Shown here: one piece after another, positions 31,783 to 41,282 of the stretch | How the letters are laid out: each line of letters opens with the position of its first letter | How positions within the stretch are numbered: the stretch's first letter is position 1 | Assembly: GCA_028355955.1 (NCBI GenBank) | Contig: JAOMTQ010000003.1 | Span: 44,438 to 108,437, forward strand | Direction: 5' to 3' | DNA: 64,000 nt | Origin: Methylophilaceae bacterium | GTDB lineage: Bacteria; Pseudomonadota; Gammaproteobacteria; Burkholderiales; Methylophilaceae | Position numbers and translations under genes: made by a program | The notes under the pieces: generated by a model | The model's input: only the letters and a program-made list of their open reading frames with translations | Database searches by the model: none | What the model was told of the DNA's origin: nothing

Positions 31783-32705
31783 AAAACATCTTAATTTCTG
31801 GATCATTAGCTTATGACTCAATCATGGTCTTTCAAGATTATTTTAAAAATCATATTCTGCCAGATCAAATCCATAAATTAAGTGTTTCTTTTTTTGTTCC
31901 TGAACTTAAAAGATATTTTGGTGGAACAGCGGGTAATATTGCCTATAATTTATCTTTACTGAATGCAAATTCCATTTTAATGGCAACCGTAGGGGAGGAT
32001 TTTAGTTCCTATGAAAAGCGATTGAGTAAGTTTGATATTGTCCAAGACTATGTCAAAGAAGTTACCGATAGTTTGACTGCACAAGCCTACATCACAACCG
32101 ATTTAGACGACAATCAAATTACAGCCTTCCACCCAGGTGCAATGATGGAATCCCATCAAAACAGTATTTCAAGCATTACAGAAAAAGTTGATTTAGCAAT
32201 TATTGCACCAGCAGGTAAAGAGGGGATGATAAAACATGCTCAAGAATGTTCTGAAAAGAAAATTCCTTTTATTTTTGATCCAGGCCAAGGCCTTCCAATG
32301 TTTGATAAAAATGAATTGAATACCTTTATAGAACAGGCAACCTTTATTGCGGTCAATGATTATGAAGCAGAACTTCTAATGAAAGTTTCAGGGTTGACAA
32401 TCAGCCAAATTCAAAAAAAAGTTGGAGCTCTTATTATTACAAAAGGTGCGCAAGGCTCTGAGATTTATTGTGATAATAAAATTACCATTTCTCCAATAAA
32501 AGCAGATTCTCCAATAGATCCGACTGGATGTGGCGATGCTTATCGAGCAGGTTTACTTTATGGTATTTCAAACAAACTTTCTTGGGAGGATACAGGGAAG
32601 CTTGCCTCTGTTATGGGAAGCATAAAAATTAAAACACAAGGTGGGCAGAATCATAGCCCTTCACTTTCTGAAATCGAAGAGTTATTTGGTAAAAAACTAA
32701 TTTAA
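31779..32705 (+). CDS. PfkB-family carbohydrate/adenosine kinase
   Basis: FGGTAGNIAYNLSLL; DPTGCGDAYRAGLLYG signature. Confidence 0.92.
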   Translation: MKNILISGSLAYDSIMVFQDYFKNHILPDQIHKLSVSFFVPELKRYFGGTAGNIAYNLSLLNANSILMATVGEDFSSYEKRLSKFDIVQDYVKEVTDSLTAQAYITTDLDDNQITAFHPGAMMESHQNSISSITEKVDLAIIAPAGKEGMIKHAQECSEKKIPFIFDPGQGLPMFDKNELNTFIEQATFIAVNDYEAELLMKVSGLTISQIQKKVGALIITKGAQGSEIYCDNKITISPIKADSPIDPTGCGDAYRAGLLYGISNKLSWEDTGKLASVMGSIKIKTQGGQNHSPSLSEIEELFGKKLI

Positions 32706-33509
32706 ATCTTTTTTATTAATTTCAACAGAAAAAGTTTTATTATCCTCTATACACAAAGCTGTTAATTTTTTTCCCCAAATACAGGCTGAATCAATTGATA
32801 CGCCTAAAGAATGATGATGAAGCTCTATCGCTGACCAATGCCCTGAAATTATTCTCTTATCTCTTTTAAAACTAGACTTAAAACTAAACCACGGTTTTAA
32901 GTGAGTTGGAAGATCATTCAAAGATCCATTGTATTTAAAATCTAGTGATTGGTCTTTATTTAGGCAACGCATTCGTGTTAATGCATTTATCGAAAATCTC
33001 ATTTTTTCTTCACTACTTACCTTATCATTCCATATATTTGGATTATTTCCATACATTTTTTTAAAAAAACTCTCCGGATTGGACTGCATATGCAAACACG
33101 TATCATTAGAAATATTGTAAGCATCAGCAACTGACCAGCATGGATGTATACCAGCATGAACAAGAATAGCTTTATCGTTTGTAAATATTAAGGGCCAAGT
33201 TAAAACCCATTCAGCTAATTTATTTTTATCCTTAGATTTAAGCAATGAATTTAATGTGTCTGTTTTATTAGGGCTTCTTTGATTAAAGGAAATTGCTAAA
33301 AAATGCAGATCATGATTACCTAAGACAATTTTGATATTTTTTTGATTTTCGTAACACCAAGAAAGAGTTTCTAATGAAAATTTACCTCGATTTACTATAT
33401 CACCCACAAACCAAAGTTTGTCCTTAGTTGAATCAAATGGAATTTTTTTTATTAAATCTTGAAGAGAATAATAGCAACCCTGAACATCACCAATAGCGTA
33501 GGTTGCCAT
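32697..33509 (-). CDS. apaH: Symmetrical bis(5'-nucleosyl)-tetraphosphatase
   Basis: YAIGDVQGCYYSLQDLI, FVGDIVNRG, VLGNHDLHFLA. Confidence 0.95.
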   Translation of the reverse strand: MATYAIGDVQGCYYSLQDLIKKIPFDSTKDKLWFVGDIVNRGKFSLETLSWCYENQKNIKIVLGNHDLHFLAISFNQRSPNKTDTLNSLLKSKDKNKLAEWVLTWPLIFTNDKAILVHAGIHPCWSVADAYNISNDTCLHMQSNPESFFKKMYGNNPNIWNDKVSSEEKMRFSINALTRMRCLNKDQSLDFKYNGSLNDLPTHLKPWFSFKSSFKRDKRIISGHWSAIELHHHSLGVSIDSACIWGKKLTALCIEDNKTFSVEINKKDLN

Positions 33510-33525
33510 TTAGATTCTTAGCGCT

Positions 33526-34014
33526 TTATAAGTTACCGCCTGATGAATTTGCCATCCAAACAACAGCTGCAGCAACTTCTGCATCTGAAAGTGATGTATT
33601 ACCACCTTTAGCAGGCATGACTCCAATACCCTTTATTGCATTGTTTACAAGCATTTCTTTACCTTTAGCTATTCTTGGCGCCCACTGTTCTTTATCACCA
33701 ATCTTAGGTGAATTCATCATACCGCTTGAATGACACAATGCACAATTTTTTTGTGCAATTTTTTCTCCTGAGATGCTACCGCTGTCCCCAGTTTTCTCTG
33801 TTGCTGCCTCAGCTACTTTTACTTCTGCTACTGGTTTTACATCAGCTTCAGCCACCTTTTCCTCAACCACTGTATTCTCAACTACCTTTGGTGCAGGATC
33901 AGGGCTATCTTTTTTTGTCGCTGCTACTATAACAACAATTGCAAAAATAAAGCTACCTACAACAACTCCTACAGTTTCTAAAACACTTCTTAAATGACTG
34001 TTTTCCTGACTCAT
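33526..34014 (-). CDS. Membrane-anchored cytochrome c5-like protein
   Basis: N-terminal TM, Val/Ala/Glu-rich linker, CALCH heme motif. Confidence 0.88.
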   Translation of the reverse strand: MSQENSHLRSVLETVGVVVGSFIFAIVVIVAATKKDSPDPAPKVVENTVVEEKVAEADVKPVAEVKVAEAATEKTGDSGSISGEKIAQKNCALCHSSGMMNSPKIGDKEQWAPRIAKGKEMLVNNAIKGIGVMPAKGGNTSLSDAEVAAAVVWMANSSGGNL

Positions 34015-34040
34015 AAAACCCTCTCTTGCTAAATTAAAAG

Positions 34041-34952
34041 TTAAACAAAAATAAATTTATAGTAGTGATCGACTAAAAAAGCCGTAAATATTAAACTCAG
34101 ATATAAAATCGAATAATTAAATACTTTTTTTGATAGTTTATCAGAATAATTCCTGTACAGCACAACAACATAATAAAGAAATATAGCGTTTAAAATTGTT
34201 GCAAAAAATAAATAAATAAGCCCTGCCATGCCTACACTGAAAGGCATCAGTGTTACTATGGCCAAAATAATAGTATATAAAATAATATGTAATAGGGTAA
34301 ATTTTTCACCATGCGTAACTGGCAACATAGGTATACCAACTTTGGCATATTCCTCACGACGATATAGAGCCAATGCCCAAAAATGTGGGGGCGTCCAGCA
34401 GAATATTATTAAAAAAAGGATCCATGCTTCCGGTGAAAGTTGGTTATTGACCGCGGCCCAACCCAATACAGGTGGCATCGCTCCAGAAGCTCCCCCAATA
34501 ACAATATTCATAGGAGTAGCGGGTTTTAAGAATACTGTGTAGATCGCCGCATAAGCAAAAAAAGTGATTAACGTTAGCCACATTGTTAGGAAATTTACAA
34601 AAAAGAATAGGACTGCTAATCCCACAATACCTACTATGGATGCTAAAACTAATGTTTCTTGCTGAGAAATTTTACCAGTGCCTAGCGGTCTGGCACGGGT
34701 CCGAGCCATTTTGGTATCGATACTTTCTTCAATTAGACAGTTAAATGCTGCCGCAGCTGCTGCTACAAAACCTATCCCTATAATGCCTGAAAATAAGATA
34801 TCCCATGGAACCATCCCAGGTGTACTTAAAAACATCCCGATAACTGCTGTAAAAACAATGAGCGAGTTAACTCTTAATTTGCAAAGAGTCAAAAAACTTT
34901 TAATCTTTTCTGCGCTTATTTGAAATGCCTTGTTTTCAAGTGCTTTAGTCAT
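34041..34952 (-). CDS. ctaB: Protoheme IX farnesyltransferase (heme O synthase)
   Basis: NCLIEESIDTKMARTRARPLGTG signature; multi-TM. Confidence 0.95.
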   Translation of the reverse strand: MTKALENKAFQISAEKIKSFLTLCKLRVNSLIVFTAVIGMFLSTPGMVPWDILFSGIIGIGFVAAAAAAFNCLIEESIDTKMARTRARPLGTGKISQQETLVLASIVGIVGLAVLFFFVNFLTMWLTLITFFAYAAIYTVFLKPATPMNIVIGGASGAMPPVLGWAAVNNQLSPEAWILFLIIFCWTPPHFWALALYRREEYAKVGIPMLPVTHGEKFTLLHIILYTIILAIVTLMPFSVGMAGLIYLFFATILNAIFLYYVVVLYRNYSDKLSKKVFNYSILYLSLIFTAFLVDHYYKFIFV

Positions 34953-35934
34953 ACTTTGGTGTAATTCTTGAATTTATAATAACCGTTATTATAACTAATA
35001 AAGCAGCTCCAAGGTTATGCATTGTTGCTAGCGCTAATGGCAGATGAAGTAGTAAATTTAATATTCCAATAATAAACTGAAATCCTATTACGATTACAAG
35101 TAAGTTTCTATATAAATTACATGACCTAAACTTAGTCATCAAATAAATAATGTATATAAAATAAGAGACAAAGATTAAAGCCCCAACTCTATGTACCCAT
35201 TGAATAGCTTGAAGTGCCTGAAGGGTTAAAGCCTCACCTTCGGAAGTTACTCCCAATTCTCTCCATAGAGAAAAGCCATTACTAAAATCCATAGGTGGTA
35301 TGAGTTCTCCGTGGCATGTTGGGAAATCAGTACAGGCAAGTGCGGCATAATTTGTACTTGTCCAGCCTCCTAAAAAAATTTGAATAAATAAAATTACAAA
35401 CGCGAATCTAATAAATTTTACAGAAGTAGAGTTTAGGCTAATTAATATATCACTTACTGTGCCCCAATGACGATGTGTAATATAAGTCAATAATCCTAAC
35501 GTGGTCATACCTCCAAGCAAATGCAATGAGACTATGATCGGCATTAAAAGCTCTGTTACTGTCCACATGCCCAACATTCCCTGCGCAATCACAAGCCCTA
35601 ATAACCCGTAAACAAGTGATGGTTTCACATTAATCTCATCTTTTTTTCTATATGCTAGAACAGCTAGAGTTAAAATTAAAAAACCTAGAATAGCTGCAAT
35701 GTATCGATGAATCATTTCAATCCATGCTTTTTTATTATCAATTGAGCTCTCAGGATAATTAGCTTGAGCTTTTTCGATTGCAGCTACACTCTCTGGGACC
35801 GTTAAAGTTCCATAACAACCTGGCCAATCAGGGCACCCAAGACCTGCATCTGTTAATCGAACATACGCACCAAATACAACCACGCACAAAGCAAGCATCG
35901 TGGCAGCAAGTACTATATTTTTGAACCAAATCAT
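34945..35934 (-). CDS. ctaA: Heme A synthase (COX15/CtaA)
   Basis: VVFGAYVRLTDAGLGCPDWPGCYG; IEMIHRYIA. Confidence 0.95.
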   Translation of the reverse strand: MIWFKNIVLAATMLALCVVVFGAYVRLTDAGLGCPDWPGCYGTLTVPESVAAIEKAQANYPESSIDNKKAWIEMIHRYIAAILGFLILTLAVLAYRKKDEINVKPSLVYGLLGLVIAQGMLGMWTVTELLMPIIVSLHLLGGMTTLGLLTYITHRHWGTVSDILISLNSTSVKFIRFAFVILFIQIFLGGWTSTNYAALACTDFPTCHGELIPPMDFSNGFSLWRELGVTSEGEALTLQALQAIQWVHRVGALIFVSYFIYIIYLMTKFRSCNLYRNLLVIVIGFQFIIGILNLLLHLPLALATMHNLGAALLVIITVIINSRITPKYD

Positions 35935-36007
35935 ACTAATCCTCTCATTAAGAAGTATTCATAAAGGTTTATAATAAAGATGTTTAAACATATTATTAAA
36001 ATTTAAA

Positions 36008-36496
36008 TTGAAAAAAAATAAAATCATATCTGTATTACTTATTTCTTTTGTTGCTGTACTTTTATTTTTAAGCCTACAAACTACTTCTATAAAAAATCTT
36101 GATCTGACCACTATCAGTGGCGAAAAAATAACCTCTCAACAGTTACTAGGTAAAATTACACTTATTAATTTTTGGGCAACCGATTGTCCAGGCTGCATCA
36201 ATGAGATGCCTGGGCTTATTGAAACTTACAATCAATATAAAGACCAAGGCTTAGAAGTAATTGCTGTAGCAATGTACTATGATCCCCCAAGTCGAGTCAT
36301 CAGTTTTACTAAAAATAATAATCTTCCATTTCCCGTTGTACTTGACCCTAATAAAGAAATTATAAGTAAGTTTAACAACGTTAAGTTAACTCCAACATCA
36401 ATAGTCCTAGATAAAAATGGCAATGTAATAAACACCATCATTGGAGAAATAAATTTTAACGACTTTAATAAAAATCTTGTAAAACTTTTAAACTAA
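36008..36496 (+). CDS. TlpA/ResA-like thiol-disulfide oxidoreductase
   Basis: TTG start; signal anchor; INFWATDCPGCINEMPGL (CPGC) thioredoxin-like motif. Confidence 0.85.
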   Translation: MKKNKIISVLLISFVAVLLFLSLQTTSIKNLDLTTISGEKITSQQLLGKITLINFWATDCPGCINEMPGLIETYNQYKDQGLEVIAVAMYYDPPSRVISFTKNNNLPFPVVLDPNKEIISKFNNVKLTPTSIVLDKNGNVINTIIGEINFNDFNKNLVKLLN

Positions 36497-37078
36497 TTAC
36501 TTCTGGTTTTTAATAAGTCTCTCAATGTCCTTAATAGTTCCCATAGGGTTGGCATCAAATTTATATTTCATCATCAAAAAACCAAATGGGTCAACCAAGT
36601 AAGTCCCGCGCGCATCAAATTTAGGATACTCTTCAAATTTTTTAACAACCTCTGCATAGCTCTTACTTCTTGGATCAATGTATTTCTGCCCATTAAATGA
36701 ATCTGAGAATACTTCCCATGACTGAATTTTTCCTGATACCAAAAGACGATCAACCTGGTCTCTATCCTTTCCCAAGGCAAGTCTGATTTGCCTTACTAGG
36801 TATAGCTTATCTTCACAAGATTGATTACATTCTGATTCTACAAAAAAAACTAATGTCCATTTATCATTTATTGATGAGGTCGCGTCATTCTTGATATCGT
36901 AAACTTCTAATTCGCCCAATGAAATAACTGGTGAAATAATTTCACCTTTTTGAGTGCCTCCATCGTCTTTTTTAAATTCAGTAAAGAACACCAAATACCA
37001 ACTGACTAAAATAGGTATTATAAATATTGAAGCGACACCTAAAAGAATGAATCTCGCTTTTGACTTTTTATTTACCAT
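36497..37078 (-). CDS. Membrane-anchored thioredoxin-fold, Sco-like protein in cytochrome oxidase cluster
   Basis: TM anchor; WTLVFFVESECNQSCEDKLYLVRQIRLALGKD; GTYLVDPFGFLMMKY; between SURF1 and ctaA. Confidence 0.7.
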   Translation of the reverse strand: MVNKKSKARFILLGVASIFIIPILVSWYLVFFTEFKKDDGGTQKGEIISPVISLGELEVYDIKNDATSSINDKWTLVFFVESECNQSCEDKLYLVRQIRLALGKDRDQVDRLLVSGKIQSWEVFSDSFNGQKYIDPRSKSYAEVVKKFEEYPKFDARGTYLVDPFGFLMMKYKFDANPMGTIKDIERLIKNQK

Positions 37079-37808
37079 TTGTTTTCCTTGTCATACTAAG
37101 CCTTATAAAAATAATTAATAGGGTAATGGCAAATGCAAACCATTGAAAAGCATATCCATAGTTTTTTTGAGAGTCGGGTGCAGGTAATTTAAAATTCTCA
37201 TAAAATTCCTTATCAATAATTGGATCTAAGTAAATCATGTAGGGCATTACATTTGCTGAGAGAAAATAATTAAGTTCTAATGTATCTAGCCTTTGAAATC
37301 TAAAAATTTGTGAATTCAGTGTCTCAATGTTATTTTTACCTAACTTTATTCCACTGACTGGAAAACCTGCAATATATCCTAAGAGCGATCTTTCCCCTTT
37401 AATCTCATTAATAACTGGGAGCATCTCACGATTTTTTAAATTTGGATGCCAGCCTCTATTAACTAATACTATTGAGTTTGAGCCCTTTATTTTAAACGGT
37501 GTGATAATGTTGAAACCGGCAATTTGATTAAATATTTGATTGTCTAGAATAATATTTTGTTTATTTAGAAATGATCCTTCAAACTCAACCTTTCTCCATA
37601 GAAGACTTGATTTTTCATCCATTATATTATTTTTATCGAGAACGATAGTTGCTTCTTGTTGTCTATCTGTATAATTTGAATTTAAAACGTTCTTTTGATC
37701 GGCTCTATCAATCTGCCAGAATCCTAAGACAATAAAGCCACAAAAGGCAATCGCAAATATTAATGTAGGAAATAGTTTAAATTCAAATTTATAGTTTTTT
37801 AAAAGCAC
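37068..37808 (-). CDS. SURF1 family cytochrome oxidase biogenesis protein
   Basis: GFWQIDRADQKN, NQIAGFNIITPF, VLVNRGWHP motifs. Confidence 0.9.
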   Translation of the reverse strand: MLLKNYKFEFKLFPTLIFAIAFCGFIVLGFWQIDRADQKNVLNSNYTDRQQEATIVLDKNNIMDEKSSLLWRKVEFEGSFLNKQNIILDNQIFNQIAGFNIITPFKIKGSNSIVLVNRGWHPNLKNREMLPVINEIKGERSLLGYIAGFPVSGIKLGKNNIETLNSQIFRFQRLDTLELNYFLSANVMPYMIYLDPIIDKEFYENFKLPAPDSQKNYGYAFQWFAFAITLLIIFIRLSMTRKTNGK

Positions 37809-37829
37809 AATTGTCCTTGGGAGGTTATT

Positions 37830-38045
37830 TTGGAAGCCGCATCAATATATAAATTCATCGTTATACTTCTTCTTGTATTAATTTTACTTTCATTAACCAA
37901 AGGGTTACATTTTTTAATGAAAGATGATGAGAAGTCTTTTAATATGGTCAAATCTTTAACTGTAAGAATCGTCTTATCAATTTTATTATTTATCTTATTA
38001 TTTTTTGGATTTTATATGGGTTGGTTATCACCGAACTATGCATAA
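37830..38045 (+). CDS. DUF2909 twin-transmembrane protein
   Basis: 71 aa, two TM helices, conserved placement between SURF1 and coxC. Confidence 0.75.
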   Translation: MEAASIYKFIVILLLVLILLSLTKGLHFLMKDDEKSFNMVKSLTVRIVLSILLFILLFFGFYMGWLSPNYA

Positions 38046-38049
38046 AAAA

Positions 38050-38078
38050 AAGGTTATCTACTGATAACCTTCTTTTTT
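38050..38078. terminator. Bidirectional intrinsic terminator between convergent DUF2909 gene and coxC
   Basis: AAGGTTATC-TACT-GATAACCTT perfect 9-bp stem, A-run before and T-run after. Confidence 0.85.
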
Positions 38079-38087
38079 CAATTAACT

Positions 38088-38966
38088 TTATATCCAATAT
38101 ACGAAAATAAATAATCCAAGCCACACTACATCAACAAAGTGCCAGTACCAGGCAACAGCTTCAAATGCAAAATGATCCTTTTTGCTGAAGTGTCCTTTTA
38201 TTGATCTATACAAAATAATAGCCAACATTAATGCACCCATGCTCACATGAAAACCATGAAAGCCAGTCAACATATAAAATGTTGACCCATAAATGCCACC
38301 CTTCAATGTCAAATCAAGTGCTTGATGAGCATGAACGTACTCATAAACTTGAAAACCAAGGAAGACTAGACCTAGAAGTACTGTCGCAGCTAACCATGAA
38401 CAAAGTTGTTTACGATTATTTTTTTGTAACGCCCAGTGAGCTAGTGTAACTGTTACACCACTTAACAGAAGTAATGTGGTGTTAAGTGCAGGTACTCCAA
38501 ATGCTGGTATAACATTAGTGTATTGAGTGTATCTTGATGGATCTGGCATTACATTCATAGGCCACGCAGCTTGAAATGCTGGCCATAGAAACTCATGTGT
38601 CCCGTTGTGACCTCCATTACCTTCTCCACTTAGCCATGGTATTGAAAATTCTCTTGCATAATATAGAGCGCCAAAAAAAGCTGCGAAAAACATAACTTCT
38701 GAGAGAATGAACCAACCCATACCCATTCTAAAACTAACATCGACTTGTTTACTATATTTTCCTGCTAAACTTTCCTTAATAACATCCTTAAACCAGCCAT
38801 GAAACATATAAGCTACTGCAGCTAAGCCAATAAATAGTATAAATTTTCCTATATCTCCACCGTTAAACCAAACCGCTCCACCTAAGAAGGATGTGAATAG
38901 TGCAAGGGTTGCGATAATTGGCCATTTACTGCCATCAGGGACGTAATAAAGATCTTGAGATGCCAT
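38088..38966 (-). CDS. ctaE: Cytochrome c oxidase subunit III
   Basis: YWHFVDVVWLGLFIFVYW; FHGFHVSMGALML; ILSEVMFFAAFF. Confidence 0.96.
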   Translation of the reverse strand: MASQDLYYVPDGSKWPIIATLALFTSFLGGAVWFNGGDIGKFILFIGLAAVAYMFHGWFKDVIKESLAGKYSKQVDVSFRMGMGWFILSEVMFFAAFFGALYYAREFSIPWLSGEGNGGHNGTHEFLWPAFQAAWPMNVMPDPSRYTQYTNVIPAFGVPALNTTLLLLSGVTVTLAHWALQKNNRKQLCSWLAATVLLGLVFLGFQVYEYVHAHQALDLTLKGGIYGSTFYMLTGFHGFHVSMGALMLAIILYRSIKGHFSKKDHFAFEAVAWYWHFVDVVWLGLFIFVYWI

Positions 38967-39004
38967 AATTTTTCCTGTTATATATATTTTAATTAAATAA
39001 TTTT

Positions 39005-39538
39005 CTAGTTAACTGCTACTTTTTTTGCTCTAAAAAAAGTATAAGACAATGTTAAGGCAGTCACTTCCTCCGGTAAATCTTTATCAACTTCAAACCTTAC
39101 TACCATTTCCTTAACTTCGCCAGGTTTTAATAACTGGTTTATAAAACAAAAGCATTCAGCTTTTTTAAAATATAACGATGCAATCTGAGGAGAAACACTC
39201 GGTATAGCCTGTCCTGTCACATCGCCATTATATAAATTCTCAACGACGTATGTCGCTTCATAAAACTTTCCTGGCTGAACCTTCATAGTCTTAACATTTG
39301 ACTTTAATTTCCAAGGTAAATCGCCATTAATGTTTGAATCAAACCTTATTTTCACAATTCGATCAGACTTGTATTCTTCTTTCACCTCACTCTCGACTAC
39401 ACGAATTGTTTTGCCATTTAACCCAGTGATTTTACAAAATACATCATACAATGGGACCATGGCGTAACCAAAACCAAACATTAGTATTGTCACTAAAAAC
39501 AACGTAAATGCAGTCTTTTTTGTGCCCTTGTTATCCAT
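39005..39538 (-). CDS. ctaG: Cytochrome oxidase assembly protein CtaG/Cox11
   Basis: YAMVPLYDVFCKITGLNG; ECFCFINQLLKPGE copper motif. Confidence 0.95.
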   Translation of the reverse strand: MDNKGTKKTAFTLFLVTILMFGFGYAMVPLYDVFCKITGLNGKTIRVVESEVKEEYKSDRIVKIRFDSNINGDLPWKLKSNVKTMKVQPGKFYEATYVVENLYNGDVTGQAIPSVSPQIASLYFKKAECFCFINQLLKPGEVKEMVVRFEVDKDLPEEVTALTLSYTFFRAKKVAVN

Positions 39539-39655
39539 TTAAAATGTAAACATCAAAACAAATAACCCATAGAAAGAGCAAGCCATTAAACCTAATATTA
39601 TTGCTAATCGCTTATTTTTTTTATTAAGCTTTATCTTCCTATCTGACGATTTCAT
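39539..39655 (-). CDS. Small cytochrome oxidase assembly-type peptide (38 aa, not in ORF track)
   Basis: Hand translation MKSSDRKIKLNKKNKRLAIILGLMACSFYGLFVLMFTF*; TAATG coupling to coxA stop; ends directly before ctaG ATG. Confidence 0.7.
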   Translation of the reverse strand: MKSSDRKIKLNKKNKRLAIILGLMACSFYGLFVLMFTF

Positions 39656-41253
39656 TAACCGTTTTCAAGCATTTCTTTTCTAATTTTAGGCGGTGTTTCG
39701 AATGTATGGAATGGTGCAGGTGATGGAACTGTCCATTCAAGACCTCTCGCTCCTTCCCAAGATACTGCTTTCGCTTTTTTACCACCTAAAGCACACTTTA
39801 TTACAATATAAATAAATAGTAACTGTGTGAGGCCATAAGCAAACCCACCAATGCTTGATATCATATTGAAATCAGCAAACTGGATATTATAGTCGGGTAT
39901 TCTTCTTGGCATTCCTGCAAGTCCTAAGAAATGCTGAGGGAAGAAAAGGACATTAGCTGCTATTGTAGAAAGCCAAAAGTGTATCTTTCCTAGCCTTTCG
40001 TCATACATGTGACCTGTCCATTTTGGAAGCCAGTAGTATACTGCCCCCATTAAGGCAAATACCGCACCCGTAAGAAGAACATAATGGAAATGAGCTACAA
40101 CGAAATAAGTGTCATGATACTGAAAGTCAACTGGAGTAATACCTAACATCAGTCCAGAAAAACCACCGATGGTAAATAATATAACGAATGCTATTGCAAA
40201 TAACATAGGGGTTTCAAAGGTCATTGATCCCCTCCACATAGTAGCCATCCAGTTAAATACTTTTACCCCAGTAGGAACTGCAATCAACATTGTTGCATAC
40301 ATAAAGAATAATTCACCTTTGATGGGAAGCCCTACAGTAAACATATGGTGAGCCCAAACAAAAAATGACAGAATTGCAATCGAGGCAGTCGCGTAAACCA
40401 TAGATGCATAGCCGAATAATGGCTTTCTTGAAAATGTTGGGATAATTGAAGAAACTATTCCAAAGGCCGGTAAGGCTAAAATATAAACTTCAGGATGTCC
40501 AAAGAACCAGAAAATGTGTTGGAACAACACAGGGTCTCCTCCACCAGCTGCACTAAAAAAACTCGTTCCAAAGTATTTGTCTGTAAGAAGCATTGTTACT
40601 GCCCCTGCTAAAACTGGTAATGAAGCAATTAATAAAAATGAAGTAATAACCCAAGTCCAAACAAATAACGGCATTTGCATCAATGACATACCTGGTGCTC
40701 TCATATTGAACACTGTCGCAATAATGTTAATTGCACCCATTATTGATGATATCCCCAAAAAATGAACGGCAAATATCAGAAATGGGAATGCATCTCCTGT
40801 TTGAAGGACAAGTGGCGGATACATCGTCCATCCACCTGCAGGGCCACCACCTTGCATAAATATTGTGCTTAAAAGCAAAGCAAAAGCAAATGGGAGTATC
40901 CAGAAACTCATATTGTTCATCCTTGGTAAAGCCATATCAGGAGCCCCAATCATTAAAGGTATCATCCAGTTTGCAAGACCTACTCCTGCAGGCATAACGG
41001 CCCCGAAAATCATTACTAAGGCATGAATGGTCACCATAGAGTTATAAAATTGAGGGTCTACAAATTGCAAACCAGGTTGAAACAATTCGGCACGAATAAT
41101 CATGGCCATGGCACCACCAACAAAAAACATTGTAAGTGCAAATATCAAATATAGCGTACCAATGTCTTTATGATTGGTAGAGAAAAACCAACGCTTCAAT
41201 CCGGTTGGCTTGTGATCATGATCATGATGTGTATCTTTTACTAATGTGCTCAT
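39655..41253 (-). CDS. ctaD: Cytochrome c oxidase subunit I
   Basis: WFFGHPEVYILALPAFGIVS; HDTYFVVAHFHYVL; 12-TM haem-copper oxidase. Confidence 0.98.
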   Translation of the reverse strand: MSTLVKDTHHDHDHKPTGLKRWFFSTNHKDIGTLYLIFALTMFFVGGAMAMIIRAELFQPGLQFVDPQFYNSMVTIHALVMIFGAVMPAGVGLANWMIPLMIGAPDMALPRMNNMSFWILPFAFALLLSTIFMQGGGPAGGWTMYPPLVLQTGDAFPFLIFAVHFLGISSIMGAINIIATVFNMRAPGMSLMQMPLFVWTWVITSFLLIASLPVLAGAVTMLLTDKYFGTSFFSAAGGGDPVLFQHIFWFFGHPEVYILALPAFGIVSSIIPTFSRKPLFGYASMVYATASIAILSFFVWAHHMFTVGLPIKGELFFMYATMLIAVPTGVKVFNWMATMWRGSMTFETPMLFAIAFVILFTIGGFSGLMLGITPVDFQYHDTYFVVAHFHYVLLTGAVFALMGAVYYWLPKWTGHMYDERLGKIHFWLSTIAANVLFFPQHFLGLAGMPRRIPDYNIQFADFNMISSIGGFAYGLTQLLFIYIVIKCALGGKKAKAVSWEGARGLEWTVPSPAPFHTFETPPKIRKEMLENG

Positions 41254-41282
41254 AATTGCTTCCTAAATTAAAATTTTAAATA

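Noticed and set aside
33708-33997. Antisense ORFs rich in L/P/Q or T/S/A opposite the cytochrome c5 gene
   Set aside because: By-products of the Ala/Val/Glu-rich linker codons on the other strand.
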